Part shown: one piece after another, positions 1 to 6,936 of the stretch
Position numbering within the stretch: position 1 is the first letter of the stretch
Layout of the letters: each line of letters starts with the position of its first letter
Origin: Syntrophobacterales bacterium
GTDB taxonomy: Bacteria > Desulfobacterota > Syntrophobacteria > BM002
Direction: 5' to 3'
Assembly: GCA_030601545.1 (NCBI GenBank)
Contig: JAUVTM010000048.1
Coordinates: 1 to 10,417, forward strand
Length of the DNA stretch: 10,417 nucleotides
Position numbers and translations under genes: made by a program
Notes under the pieces: generated by a model
The model's database searches: none
Told to the model about the DNA's origin: nothing
The model's input: only the letters and a program-made list of their open reading frames with translations

Positions 1-2
1 AT

Positions 3-190
3 CCTAGCCCGGACGTTTCACGAAGTACCTGCTGCGACCGCGGATATGAGCGCCCTTCCGGGCGTCCTCGGGTGTCGGCCCCTGCGACGTACCGTTCAGG
101 TACACCTCGGAACCAACACCCTGCGGTTGCCCGGTGGCAAGGTCATCTTCACGGTCTCGCGACACGAATTCGTGAATCATCCGGACTAAA
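3..190 (+). mobile_element. Decayed IS remnant with IS1380-type ends
   Basis: The left end (3-24) starts CCTAGCCCGGACGTTTCACG and the right end (169-190) is its imperfect inverted copy, matching at 17 of 22 positions. CCTAG-type ends are known from IS1380-family elements such as ISEcp1. Only about 145 bp lie between the ends, so most of the element is gone and what is left is either an internally deleted derivative or a MITE. The same end sequences recur at 9204-9257. The family assignment is inferred from the ends and needs a database search. Confidence 0.55.
25..189 (+). pseudogene. C-terminal remnant of a transposase, IS1380-like
   Basis: The frame ending at the TAA at 187-189 is open from the left edge of the window. 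Its last part reads LRRTVQVHLGTNTLRLPGGK followed by VIFTVSRHEFVNHPD, and the stop codon lies inside the right terminal inverted repeat. A transposase whose 3' end runs into the inverted repeat is common in compact insertion sequences. The basic and beta-rich tail looks like the C-terminus of IS1380-family transposases, but this is from memory of the family and not from an alignment. The catalytic domain is absent, so it cannot be active. Confidence 0.4.
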
Positions 191-361
191 GAGAGCTACG
201 CGCACTAGGCCACTAGACACCAAGCACTAGGGACCAGATAGGATCCTCGGCAGCTACCATATATAGTAGCGGGATCTCGAATGACCAAGTTCATCCCTTT
301 GATGCTACCCTTTATTATTTTCCGATCCCCAAAGATGCTCACCAACCGCCAGGATTCTTCA
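191..361. other. Gene-free spacer with short CACTAG repeats
   Basis: No coding region with a ribosome binding site was found on either strand. Three copies of CACTAG occur at 203-208, 211-216 and 225-230. A small inverted repeat GCTAC/GTAGC flanks an AT-rich CATATATA loop near 254-271. The spacer separates the IS remnant from the 194-bp palindromic element and looks like decayed mobile DNA. Confidence 0.4.
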
Positions 362-388
362 CCGGTGTGGGTTTGCAACGTTAGGGTT
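362..388 (+). repeat. Right-end fragment of the 194-bp palindromic element
   Basis: These 27 bases match the last 27 bases of the full copy at 389-582. The fragment abuts the first base of that copy, so a right end joins a left end directly. The junction makes a perfect 30-bp palindrome at 374-403, centred on TTAA. Confidence 0.8.
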
Positions 389-582
389 AACCCTAACGTT
401 GCAGACCTACTCCGAGGAAAAACGCGCTAGAGTGCGCCAGATGTGGCTGCGCACAGGCTCGGTCAGGACGAAGCGTACTTCACCGTACGTGAGATCCTGG
501 CCGAGGCGAGCACGGCCGCAGATGGGGTGCTATGGCGCGAGCCTAGCGTTTTTTGCCGGTGTGGGTTTGCAACGTTAGGGTT
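389..582 (+). mobile_element. 194-bp palindromic MITE-like element, copy 1
   Basis: The ends are inverted repeats (AACCCTAACGTTGCA at 389-403, its complement at 568-582). The inside is also self-complementary: CTAG at 427-430 pairs with 543-546, 458-468 (CTCGGTCAGGA) pairs with 495-505 with one G-T or mismatch position, and an apex stem CGTAC (474-478) pairs with GTACG (485-489) around a 6-nt loop. The whole element can therefore fold as one long hairpin in DNA or RNA. An inverted copy of the same length lies at 7953-8146; I count 13 differences in 194. The first 58 bases are identical and most changes lie in the right half. No transposase is encoded, so it would be non-autonomous. One frame reads through it (from about 443 into 655) but shows no sign of being a gene. 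Confidence 0.85.
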
Positions 583-591
583 TCCCCTAAC
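574..591 (+). promoter_or_regulatory. Small hairpin just before the pilin RBS
   Basis: GTTAGGG (574-580), from the right end of the mobile element, pairs perfectly with CCCTAAC (585-591) in the flank, leaving a 4-nt loop. It ends next to the AGGAAGGG ribosome binding site at 592-599, so it could affect translation of the pilin-like gene. Function is inferred from position only. Confidence 0.35.
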
Positions 592-612
592 AGGAAGGGA
601 AAATAGCAAGCA

Positions 613-1221
613 ATGTCAGTGCAGCACCAGTGGTTTCGAAGAAGTAGTGGTTTAACCCTATTGGAACTTGTGGTGACCTTAGGAGTGGTGGGTGTTCTTG
701 TGGCAGTGGCAATTCCAACCTTTACTGCATATTACCGGCATGAAAGCAAAGTTGAATGCCAGGCTTCGGTAGTGAACTTCCTTAATGCTCAGAAGTTGTA
801 CTATCTGGACAATCAAACTTTTTATCCTCTCAGGCCCGGCCAGAAAACCAACAATGCGGGAGTAACCGTCGTCATCGGCTGGGATCCAAACAGTCGGCCC
901 GCCCCAGCAGACAGATACCTGCTTCCAGAACTAGCTATGGAATTCAAGCCTGATAGCCATCGTGGCTACAGAATAAAAGCGGTAAACGTGCAAAAGCCAG
1001 ATATGTTCAATCAAGCCCTTTTTTTTACCTTACGGACCAACGAGGGTTTCCACAACGACGGACTGACCGACTACGAATACACCTTCAAGATGTTCAATCG
1101 GCAAAACCCAACTGGTCAACCTGAATGGAGTACTCACGGCCAGTGGATGATCCGCAACGGATTCTGGTTCGACATCTTTGGATGCCCAGCATGGCAGTGG
1201 GCTCCTGCGTGTCCAAGATAA
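613..1221 (+). CDS. Type IV pilin-like protein (prepilin-type N-terminus)
   Basis: The 202-aa product has a class III prepilin signal: a 13-residue basic leader ending in Gly13, a cut site before LTLLELVVTLGVVGVLVAVA, and Glu18 as the conserved fifth residue of the mature protein. The usual first residue Phe is Leu here. The hydrophobic helix (about 14-36) would anchor it in the inner membrane and then pack into a pilus or pseudopilus core. The globular part carries Cys191 and Cys200, a likely C-terminal disulfide loop as in many pilins. It is longer than a typical 140-160 aa major pilin, so a minor pilin or pseudopilin is equally possible. ATG613 is the first usable start because a stop lies in frame at 604-606; the RBS AGGAAGGG (592-599) is 13 nt upstream, somewhat far. 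No other pilus gene is in the window, and the 194-bp mobile element ends 30 bp upstream. Confidence 0.85.
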   Translation: MSVQHQWFRRSSGLTLLELVVTLGVVGVLVAVAIPTFTAYYRHESKVECQASVVNFLNAQKLYYLDNQTFYPLRPGQKTNNAGVTVVIGWDPNSRPAPADRYLLPELAMEFKPDSHRGYRIKAVNVQKPDMFNQALFFTLRTNEGFHNDGLTDYEYTFKMFNRQNPTGQPEWSTHGQWMIRNGFWFDIFGCPAWQWAPACPR

Positions 1222-1246
1222 TTTCCTTCAGGTCCTCTTCACCGTG

Positions 1247-4144
1247 TCAACTTTGGCTGATTTTGTGCAGAATCCGATCCATATTCCAATCCACCGGTAA
1301 CCGGACTGCCTGCCCTGCCCTGGTGCGATAAAGCAGATAACCCTGGCTGAGACCAAACTCGAAGAGCTCTTTGGTAATGGCCACATCTTCTTTACAGTAG
1401 TCTGTTACCGCATCAAGATTTCCCTCCCGAAACCAGCGCACCGCCTGGATCCCATCGGCAATCTTGGTTTTTCCCAGAGTCTGTTCGGCCAAGTGACCCA
1501 GGCTGAGGCGAAACCCCAAACGGTGGTGAATGTCTTCCAGAATGTCAAAGGTGGGTAGCGTGCGAAAATCCAGAGCGGTGTAGGCTCCCAGCACCCGGTA
1601 ATCAAAGCGCTTGATATTAAATCCCACCACCAGATCGAAATCTTGGAGTCGTTCAATCAGGTTTTCCACCTGCTCTTCGGTAAAAGATTCGTAGACATCG
1701 GAGCGATTGTCATATAACACTGCCACCGCTAAGCGCATGAGGTGGACATTCCCCCACCCCCCCACTTCGTCTGCCAGCCGCTGGGTTTCGATATCAAATA
1801 GGCCCACAGCCGGGTCGCTGCTCTTGTCTTCCCCCAAGTCCTCTTCCGATACAGACACGAAATCCTCCCCTTGCTTCCTCGATTCCACCTTCAGCGGAAC
1901 CTCGCCGAGTAAACCCTTCACCAGAAGCGAGGCAGCGGTCTTGTCCAATGGTTTATTGCCAGCGCCACACTTTGGTGAATGAATACAAGAAGGACATCCC
2001 GAATCACACGGGCAGCGACCGATCAGCTCCCCCGTCTTCACCAAAAGTTCCTCTATCATCTCAAAACCCCGAGCTGCCAGCCCCACCCCGCCCGGGTATC
2101 CGTCATAGATGAAAACAGCGCTCTTTTGCGTCTGCGCATGGAGAGGCACGGCAATACCACCAATGTCATTGCGGTCACACCATGCAAAAAGGGGGAACAT
2201 GCTAATCAAACCGTGCTCCAGGGCGTGAATTCCACCCATAAAGTGAAGTCCCCGCCTTAGTACCATCTCCTGCAAGATATCTTCGATTTCCAGCCAGAGC
2301 CCGACGGTCTCAAAGCTCTGTGGCGGCAGATCCAAAGATAGCTTGTCCAGCAGCTCTCCACTGTATAAATTACGCTTCTCATAACCTACAACTTGCTCGG
2401 TGACCCGTAGGCGGCCCAATCGCGCTATAAAATTGGCAACCGGGCGACTGCGTTCCACCGCCAATATCTCAGTCTCTTTCTCACTCAGAGCCCTGGTGTA
2501 GTAGCGGGCCTTCATTGGTTTAACGAAGACGTTCTGCCGCTCCAGATCAAGCCGGGTCACCAGGTACTGCTTGCCTCTGTGGAGATAGATTGCCCCCTGG
2601 TGGCATTCCTTAAAAACCCTCACGCCATCGTTCTTTCCCACCACCTTATCACTGGATTCGTCAAGAATAGCATAGCCCGGCCCCACACTCCGTATAGCCA
2701 CCAGACGCTGCGGCTGTCGCCTGGCAGCATACCAAACATCACCCTCGGCGCTTCGTAATAGATCGCCGCTGGCCTCAAGCACTGGCGCCCTGGCAGCTAG
2801 AATGCCGTTGCGAGCATAGAGATCATCACTTTCACTCAAAGGGATCTCTGCAGCAGCACAAGGAAGATGAGCGTCCAACACTTCGGAATTATCTGGGTCC
2901 ACCACTGCCGCCTCGAAAGGTCGTTGGAAAAAGTCTTCGGGGTGACGCATGAAGTACTGGTCGAGAGCATCTGGCTGGGCGATAAGAATCACCAGCGAAT
3001 CTCGATCTCCCCGCCCTACCCTGCCACTGCGCTGCCAGGTGTTGATAATAGTCCCTGGATAACCTACAAGTATGCAACCATCCAGGCCACCAATGTCGAT
3101 GCCCATCTCCAGGGCGCTAGTGGAGATCACTCCGACCACAGAACCGCTGGCCAATCCCCTTTCAATCTCCCGCCTTTCCTCGGCAAGAAAACCGGCACGG
3201 TAGGAACTGACTTTTGTGGCAAGCTCAGGAGCGGCCGCAGCAACATTCATGTGGAGGATTTCAGTAAGCTTGCGCGCTTGAGTGAAAGCGATGGTCCTGA
3301 GCCCCTCTTGCAGAGCTTTTACAAACAGACGTCCTGCCACAGTGGTGGCGCTACTGTCAGGATTAATGAAGAAGAAATGCCGCCCTGCCTGAGGGGCACC
3401 GTTTTCCTCAACTGCCCGAAATTTCATCCCGGTTAAGCGATTGGCAAAATCTCTTGCATTGGCGATAGTAGCAGAAAGCAGAATGTACCTGGGCTCAGAC
3501 CCGTACAGCTGACACACCCGCTGCAGCCTCCGCAGAATCTGAACCACGTGTGAGCCAAAAATACCTCGGTAGGTGTGTACTTCATCGATTACCACAAGGC
3601 GCAAGTTTCGAAAGAAATCTTCCCACTGCTGATGGAAAGGTAAAAGTCCCAAGTGGAGCATATCCGGATTGGAAATGATCAGGTGGGGCAGGTTCTCTTT
3701 TATGCGGCGGCGACGACTCGGAGGGGTATCCCCATCGTACACGGCAGCTTCCAGCTGCAGTTCGCTTGGTAGTTGCTGATTGAGTGAGACGAATGCCTGA
3801 TATTGATCTTGCGCCAGGGCTTTAAGGGGAAAGAGGTAAAGGCCGTGTCCATTATCTTCCTTACTCAGCAACTCTAACAGGGCAAGGTTGTAGATCAGCG
3901 ACTTGCCGCTGGCAGTGGGTGTGGCGATAACCACATTTTCTCCGTCTCGAAAGCTGGAAAGACCTTCCGCTTGGTGTCGGTAAAGCCTGGTAATGTCCTC
4001 TTTGGCTAGAGCTGAACGCAAGGGCGGGGCAAGTGGTGGATCGAGGTTTCCATAGATAGCACCACCACTCGGAATGAATTCATGATGCACCAGCCGGGCG
4101 CCTGGGAGCGGAGCGGTTTTCAAATACTCGATGAACCTTTGCAT
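1247..4144 (-). CDS. Fused MrfA-type DEAD-box helicase and MrfB-like DEDDy exonuclease
   Basis: The 965-aa protein has two parts. Residues 1-750 are a superfamily 2 helicase of the MrfA/YprA (Hrq1-like) group: Walker A TPTASGKS (75-82), DEVH (187-190), SAT (224-226), motif VI QRSGRVGRG (371-379), and the C-terminal zinc cluster with Cys713, 717, 720 and 726 in the spacing Cx3Cx2Cx5C, followed by NKPLDK. Residues about 776-930 are an RNase H-fold 3'-5' exonuclease: FDIET gives Asp784 and Glu786, VVGFNIKRFDY gives Asp848, and YCKED gives Tyr916 and Asp920, which makes it DEDDy type. In Bacillus subtilis, MrfA helicase and MrfB exonuclease are separate proteins that repair mitomycin C damage; here they are one chain, so excision repair of DNA lesions is the likely role. 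A TTG at 4150 in the same frame is possible, but ATG4144 is preferred; no strong RBS is visible for either. It converges on the pilin gene with 25 bp between. Confidence 0.9.
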   Translation of the reverse strand: MQRFIEYLKTAPLPGARLVHHEFIPSGGAIYGNLDPPLAPPLRSALAKEDITRLYRHQAEGLSSFRDGENVVIATPTASGKSLIYNLALLELLSKEDNGHGLYLFPLKALAQDQYQAFVSLNQQLPSELQLEAAVYDGDTPPSRRRRIKENLPHLIISNPDMLHLGLLPFHQQWEDFFRNLRLVVIDEVHTYRGIFGSHVVQILRRLQRVCQLYGSEPRYILLSATIANARDFANRLTGMKFRAVEENGAPQAGRHFFFINPDSSATTVAGRLFVKALQEGLRTIAFTQARKLTEILHMNVAAAAPELATKVSSYRAGFLAEERREIERGLASGSVVGVISTSALEMGIDIGGLDGCILVGYPGTIINTWQRSGRVGRGDRDSLVILIAQPDALDQYFMRHPEDFFQRPFEAAVVDPDNSEVLDAHLPCAAAEIPLSESDDLYARNGILAARAPVLEASGDLLRSAEGDVWYAARRQPQRLVAIRSVGPGYAILDESSDKVVGKNDGVRVFKECHQGAIYLHRGKQYLVTRLDLERQNVFVKPMKARYYTRALSEKETEILAVERSRPVANFIARLGRLRVTEQVVGYEKRNLYSGELLDKLSLDLPPQSFETVGLWLEIEDILQEMVLRRGLHFMGGIHALEHGLISMFPLFAWCDRNDIGGIAVPLHAQTQKSAVFIYDGYPGGVGLAARGFEMIEELLVKTGELIGRCPCDSGCPSCIHSPKCGAGNKPLDKTAASLLVKGLLGEVPLKVESRKQGEDFVSVSEEDLGEDKSSDPAVGLFDIETQRLADEVGGWGNVHLMRLAVAVLYDNRSDVYESFTEEQVENLIERLQDFDLVVGFNIKRFDYRVLGAYTALDFRTLPTFDILEDIHHRLGFRLSLGHLAEQTLGKTKIADGIQAVRWFREGNLDAVTDYCKEDVAITKELFEFGLSQGYLLYRTRAGQAVRLPVDWNMDRILHKISQS

Positions 4145-4157
4145 ATGCAATGACCGT

Positions 4158-4193
4158 TCAAATCGTTGAAATCGTAAAAGTCGTAGAAGTCGT
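4158..4193. repeat. 9-bp tandem repeat upstream of the helicase gene
   Basis: Four 9-bp units lie end to end: TCAAATCGT, TGAAATCGT, AAAAGTCGT, AGAAGTCGT; a fifth degenerate unit follows at 4194-4202. They start 14 bp upstream of the helicase ATG, where the promoter and leader must be. Slippage would change spacing in the 5' region, but no effect is shown. Confidence 0.7.
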
Positions 4194-4233
4194 AAAAAAC
4201 GATTAGAGCATTAAGAGCTCAACATAAGCCGGC

Positions 4234-4269
4234 TCTCGCCGCGTCTCCGTGTCCCCGTCTCGCCGCGTC
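4234..4269. repeat. 12-bp direct repeat TCTCGCCGCGTC
   Basis: Two exact copies (4234-4245 and 4258-4269) are separated by a related 12-bp unit, TCCGTGTCCCCG. They lie in the 166-bp gap between the helicase start and the ade stop. Low-complexity runs of this type look like dispersed intergenic repeats. No clear terminator for ade was seen here. Confidence 0.55.
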
Positions 4270-4310
4270 GGGGATTGCTGACCCCTGACCTCTGATTTCT
4301 GCGCTCTGCC

Positions 4311-6032
4311 TTAGACAAACAGAGGCACATGAGTGAAGCTCTCCACATCCACGAGTCCCTGATCTGTCAGCTTCAGTTTGGGTATGACCGGCAAGGCCAG
4401 AAATGAGAGAGCCATAAAGGGATGCTCCAAAGTTGCCCCCAACTCCAGGGCAGCTTGATTGAGCTCTTTTTTCCATGCCACCACCTGTTGCAGAGAAGCG
4501 GCTGTCATGAGCCCGGCAATAGGTAGCGGTAGCTGCGCTCGAACCTGACCATCACTGACCACCACCAGTCCACCACCCAGTTCTCTCAAGGTGTTGGCGG
4601 CAACCACCATATCCGAATCACTTACTCCTACCACGACCAGATTGTGAGAGTCGTGAGCCACCGTGGAAGCAAGAGCTCCCTTACGCAGGCCTAGACCACG
4701 AACAAAGCCAAAACCTTTACGACCACTGCCCTGGTGCCGTTCAATCACTACGATTTTCAGCAAGTCACGATTTGCATCACTGACGGCCTCACCCTGACGG
4801 TCTGCCACAGTAACTATCTCTTCCTCGGTTATCAGCGTATTTGGAGCCACACGGATGGCCCGCATCTCAGAGCCCTGAGCCTGAAGGCGCAGGTCTTCCT
4901 CATTTAACGCCTCGAGATTCATGGAAATCAGTTGAACCTTTTCCACCACCGGTTTTTTGGCCAGCAAGCATTTACCGCCTTCGGCCACCAGTTCACCTTT
5001 CTTGTATACCCGAGACACTTCCAACGGTTCCAAAGAACGAAGCACCACTATATCCGCCTGATATCCTGGCGCAATAGCACCCAGGGTGCGCAGGCCGAAG
5101 TAGCGGGCCGGATTAAGGCTAGCCAGTTGGATGGCGGTTATCGGGTCGATGGACAATTCCATAGCCCTCTTCAGGACCCGATTCATGTGCCCCTGCTCCA
5201 GCAGATCCTCTGGATGGCAGTCGTCACTGACAAGCATGCAGCGCTGTTTTGTTTGAGCGGTCACCAACGGAGCCAGCGCCTCTAAGTCTCGGGCCTGACT
5301 CCCTTCCCGCAGCATGATGTGCATCCCTTTGGCGAGCTTTTCCCTGGCCTCTTCAAGACGGGTACACTCATGATCAGAGCCAATCCCACCGCATAAATAG
5401 GCATCTAGTTGAGCGCCGCTCAGTCCGGGGGAATGTCCATCTATGGCCTTGTCCCGAAAACGCTCAAGTTTGTCCAAAATTGTCACGTCCCCAAGAATCA
5501 CCCCGGGGAAGTTCATCACCTCCGCGAGTCCCAAAACCCTGGGATGTTGGGCTAATCTCTCAATGTCATTACCGCTCAATTCCGCTCCGGCTGTCTCCAG
5601 GTGAGTTGCAGGCACACAGGAAGGGGCCATATAGAAAACCTCGAGCCCGATGTCCTCGCTCGCCTCGAGCATAAATTGAACACCGGCAATACCTGCAACA
5701 TTGGCAATCTCATGAGGATCAGCCACCACGGTTGTGGTACCATGGGGAAGCACCGCCCGAGCAAATTCGGCTGGTATAAGCAGACTGCTTTCCAGATGAA
5801 AGTGGCCATCAATAAAGCCTGGGGAAAGTATCCCGCCATCGAGTTCGACAACCTCATTGGCCTGACGCTCCCCAAAACCGACAACCACGCCATCGAATAC
5901 GGCAACGGAGGTTGAGGCCAGCTCGCCCGTGAAAACGTTGACCACTTTTCCTCCCCGAAAAAGGAGATCCACGGGCCTGTCACCCCTAGCCGCCTCAAGT
6001 CGCCTGGTTAGTCGCTGCTGCCATTCTGTCAT
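4311..6032 (-). CDS. ade: Adenine deaminase
   Basis: The 573-aa product is a full-length adenine deaminase (EC 3.5.4.2), a cytoplasmic amidohydrolase that turns adenine into hypoxanthine and ammonia for purine salvage. The metal-site signatures are all present: DGHFHLESS (His77, His79, Glu81), ADPHEIANV (His107), AEVMNFPG (Glu171), DGHSPG (His200) and SDDCHPEDL (Asp270, Asp271, His273). GYQADIVVL at about 323-331 is the return to the small beta domain typical of amidohydrolases, and the remaining 200 residues match the family-specific C-terminal domain. The start is well supported: GGAG (6040-6043) lies 7 nt upstream of the ATG. No purine transport or phosphoribosyltransferase gene is adjacent, so it appears to be a single-gene unit. 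A candidate promoter lies at about 6205-6232. Confidence 0.95.
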   Translation of the reverse strand: MTEWQQRLTRRLEAARGDRPVDLLFRGGKVVNVFTGELASTSVAVFDGVVVGFGERQANEVVELDGGILSPGFIDGHFHLESSLLIPAEFARAVLPHGTTTVVADPHEIANVAGIAGVQFMLEASEDIGLEVFYMAPSCVPATHLETAGAELSGNDIERLAQHPRVLGLAEVMNFPGVILGDVTILDKLERFRDKAIDGHSPGLSGAQLDAYLCGGIGSDHECTRLEEAREKLAKGMHIMLREGSQARDLEALAPLVTAQTKQRCMLVSDDCHPEDLLEQGHMNRVLKRAMELSIDPITAIQLASLNPARYFGLRTLGAIAPGYQADIVVLRSLEPLEVSRVYKKGELVAEGGKCLLAKKPVVEKVQLISMNLEALNEEDLRLQAQGSEMRAIRVAPNTLITEEEIVTVADRQGEAVSDANRDLLKIVVIERHQGSGRKGFGFVRGLGLRKGALASTVAHDSHNLVVVGVSDSDMVVAANTLRELGGGLVVVSDGQVRAQLPLPIAGLMTAASLQQVVAWKKELNQAALELGATLEHPFMALSFLALPVIPKLKLTDQGLVDVESFTHVPLFV

Positions 6033-6075
6033 TTTTTAGCTCCACTTAAGCTACTCAGACTAGATCGGAAGGTCT

Positions 6076-6168
6076 AACCACAAAGGACACAAAGAGTTGG
6101 AATTTCAGATTGTTGTCTGAAATCTAAAATCTCAAATATCCTTTGTGCTCTTCGTGACCTTCGTGGTT
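6076..6168. repeat. Hairpin repeat with AACCACAAAGG-type ends
   Basis: The left arm (6076-6096, AACCACAAAGGACACAAAGA) is an imperfect inverted copy of the right arm (about 6148-6168), whose complement begins AACCACGAAGGTCACGAAGA. Inside, ATTTCAGA and TCTGAAAT form a perfect 8-bp stem with a 6-nt loop (6102-6123). Palindromic repeats with this kind of end occur in many bacterial genomes. It lies 43 bp upstream of the ade start and would be part of the ade 5' leader if the promoter at 6205-6210 is used. Confidence 0.7.
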
Positions 6169-6204
6169 CAATCCCCCAGGTTCACTTCGCCTGAAAGCGG
6201 GGTC

Positions 6205-6232
6205 ACTATAACAAAATTGCATCGGACCAACA
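6205..6232 (-). promoter_or_regulatory. Candidate extended -10 promoter for ade
   Basis: On the minus strand, TATAGT (6205-6210) matches the -10 consensus at 5 of 6 bases and is preceded by TG one base away, giving an extended -10. A poor -35 (TTGTTG) lies 17 bp upstream. Transcription would start near 6198 and run through the hairpin repeat into ade, giving a leader of about 165 nt. Confidence 0.35.
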
Positions 6233-6251
6233 ACTGAGTACATCGGATCAA
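6220..6251. promoter_or_regulatory. 11-bp direct repeat spaced by 21 bp, possible operator
   Basis: CATCGGACCAA (6220-6230) and CATCGGATCAA (6241-6251) differ at one base and are offset by 21 bp, two helical turns. They overlap and precede the -35 position of the candidate ade promoter. A regulator binding the same face of the DNA is a fair guess; no regulator gene is nearby. Confidence 0.3.
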
Positions 6252-6357
6252 ATGTTGCCTATTGGCAGTGTTACACTGACTCCACCATAGCGAGGATAGA
6301 TAGCTTGGCAAAAACTCCATAGCTGTTGTTTGGTTACCAGATCGATTCCTATTTTGA

Positions 6358-6385
6358 TTGACAGGGAACAAAAGTTTGGTAAAAT
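6358..6385 (+). promoter_or_regulatory. Strong sigma70-type promoter for the 61-aa Cys protein
   Basis: TTGACA (6358-6363) is a perfect -35. TAAAAT (6380-6385) matches the -10 consensus at 5 of 6 bases, with a 16-bp spacer and TG at -15/-14 giving an extended -10. Transcription would begin near 6392, leaving a leader of about 52 nt. This is the clearest promoter in the window. Confidence 0.7.
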
Positions 6386-6415
6386 GAAAAAAGATTAAAT
6401 AATATGAACCCCAAG

Positions 6416-6432
6416 CTCGCCCGTCAAGCGAG
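6416..6432 (+). promoter_or_regulatory. Leader hairpin touching the RBS of the 61-aa protein
   Basis: CTCGC (6416-6420) pairs with GCGAG (6428-6432) around a 7-nt loop. Its 3' arm runs into the purine-rich RBS GAGGGGG (6432-6438). A short upstream reading frame of 17 codons starting at ATG6404 covers it and overlaps the start at 6444. Either could tune translation; neither is proven. Confidence 0.35.
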
Positions 6433-6443
6433 AGGGGGTGAAA

Positions 6444-6629
6444 ATGGAATACAATGAAAGGATGATCATTAAGACCATTGAGAGTCCTTGCCGCGGTTGT
6501 TCGAGATTGAACGAAGATAGAGAACTTTGCATGCGAGACTGCGACAAACTAGAAGCTTTCCAAAAAGCCATGGTCAAGTTCCACGAGGACAAGGTGCATT
6601 GGTTCTCAACACGTCTCCGTGCTGCGTAA
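6444..6629 (+). CDS. Small cysteine-cluster protein, 61 aa, function unknown
   Basis: The product starts MEYNERMIIKTIESP and then has CRGCSRLNEDRELCMRDCDK, four cysteines in the spacing Cx2Cx8Cx3C that could bind one zinc ion or an iron-sulfur cluster. The rest is a short charged helix. I know similar small proteins from deltaproteobacterial genomes but no function for them. ATG6444 is chosen over the in-frame GTG6438 because the GAGGGGG ribosome binding site (6432-6438) has ideal spacing to the ATG and would overlap the GTG. A strong promoter at 6358-6385 supports real expression. It stands alone, divergent from ade and convergent with the zinc-ribbon gene at 6746. Confidence 0.75.
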   Translation: MEYNERMIIKTIESPCRGCSRLNEDRELCMRDCDKLEAFQKAMVKFHEDKVHWFSTRLRAA

Positions 6630-6694
6630 ACCTACCAACCCCTTCACAGCTCTAGCAACCTTTTCCACCTATTTTACCCTATACGCCATGCCTG

Positions 6695-6726
6695 CCACGT
6701 GAGATGTTTTATCTCTTTCACTGTGG
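6695..6726. terminator. Possible bidirectional terminator hairpin
   Basis: CCAC-GTGA-GAT (6695-6705) pairs with ATCTC..TCAC-GTGG (6711-6726) with small bulges and a GTTTT-rich loop. It lies between the two convergent small genes. There is no long T run after it on either strand, so it is a weak candidate. Confidence 0.3.
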
Positions 6727-6745
6727 CGCTTTGCGCTCTGCGTCC

Positions 6746-6916
6746 TCAGTGGAGAGTACCTTTTCTCTCTTCCTCTTCAGGCTTATAGTACGACCATGCA
6801 TGTTCGCAGTGAGGACAGGCCAAGGGCATTTTCTCTCCGGACTCAGCGGTCATGCCCTCGAGTTCTAGGTCAAAGTAAAAGCTTTCGCCGCACTTGGCGC
6901 ACTGGAAACGATCCAT
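6746..6916 (-). CDS. Small zinc-ribbon protein, 56 aa
   Basis: This short reading frame encodes MDRFQCAKCGESFYFDLELE and continues to ERKGTLH. Two CxxC knuckles, Cys6/Cys9 and Cys34/Cys37, are 24 residues apart, the layout of a single zinc ribbon; CPHCEHAWSYYKPEEEE closes it with an acidic tail. The RBS GGGAG (6923-6927) lies 6 nt upstream of the ATG, which strongly supports the gene. Zinc ribbons of this size bind nucleic acid or a protein partner; no specific role can be given. It is transcribed towards the 61-aa Cys protein, and its upstream side is occupied by a 7-bp tandem repeat. It may be co-transcribed with the hydrolase at 7110-7937, which has the same direction and lies 193 bp upstream. 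Confidence 0.8.
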   Translation of the reverse strand: MDRFQCAKCGESFYFDLELEGMTAESGEKMPLACPHCEHAWSYYKPEEEERKGTLH

Positions 6917-6936
6917 TTTCTTCTCCCAATATTACG

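Noticed and set aside
374..403. Telomere-like TTAGGG sequence
   Set aside because: TTAGGGTTAACCCTAA occurs only once as the junction of two element ends, not as a repeat array.
389..582. Integron attC recombination site
   Set aside because: The ends contain CCTAAC and GTTAGG like attC core sites, but GTTAGGG breaks the GTTRRRY consensus at the last base, 194 bp is too long, the two copies are inverted rather than serial, and there is no integrase.
443..655. Protein-coding frame across the mobile element
   Set aside because: It starts inside the palindrome, overlaps the pilin start and has a premature stop in copy 2; coding-like look is due to the symmetrical GC-rich sequence.
2867..3436. 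189-codon frame opposite the helicase
   Set aside because: It lies antisense to conserved helicase motifs and its translation resembles no family; it is a shadow frame.
4145..4150. TTG start at 4150 for the helicase
   Set aside because: It adds only two residues and no RBS favours it; the ATG two codons later is the simpler choice.
6168..6371. 67-codon frame on the minus strand in the ade upstream region
   Set aside because: No RBS, no recognisable motif, and it covers the candidate ade promoter and the strong promoter of the opposite gene.
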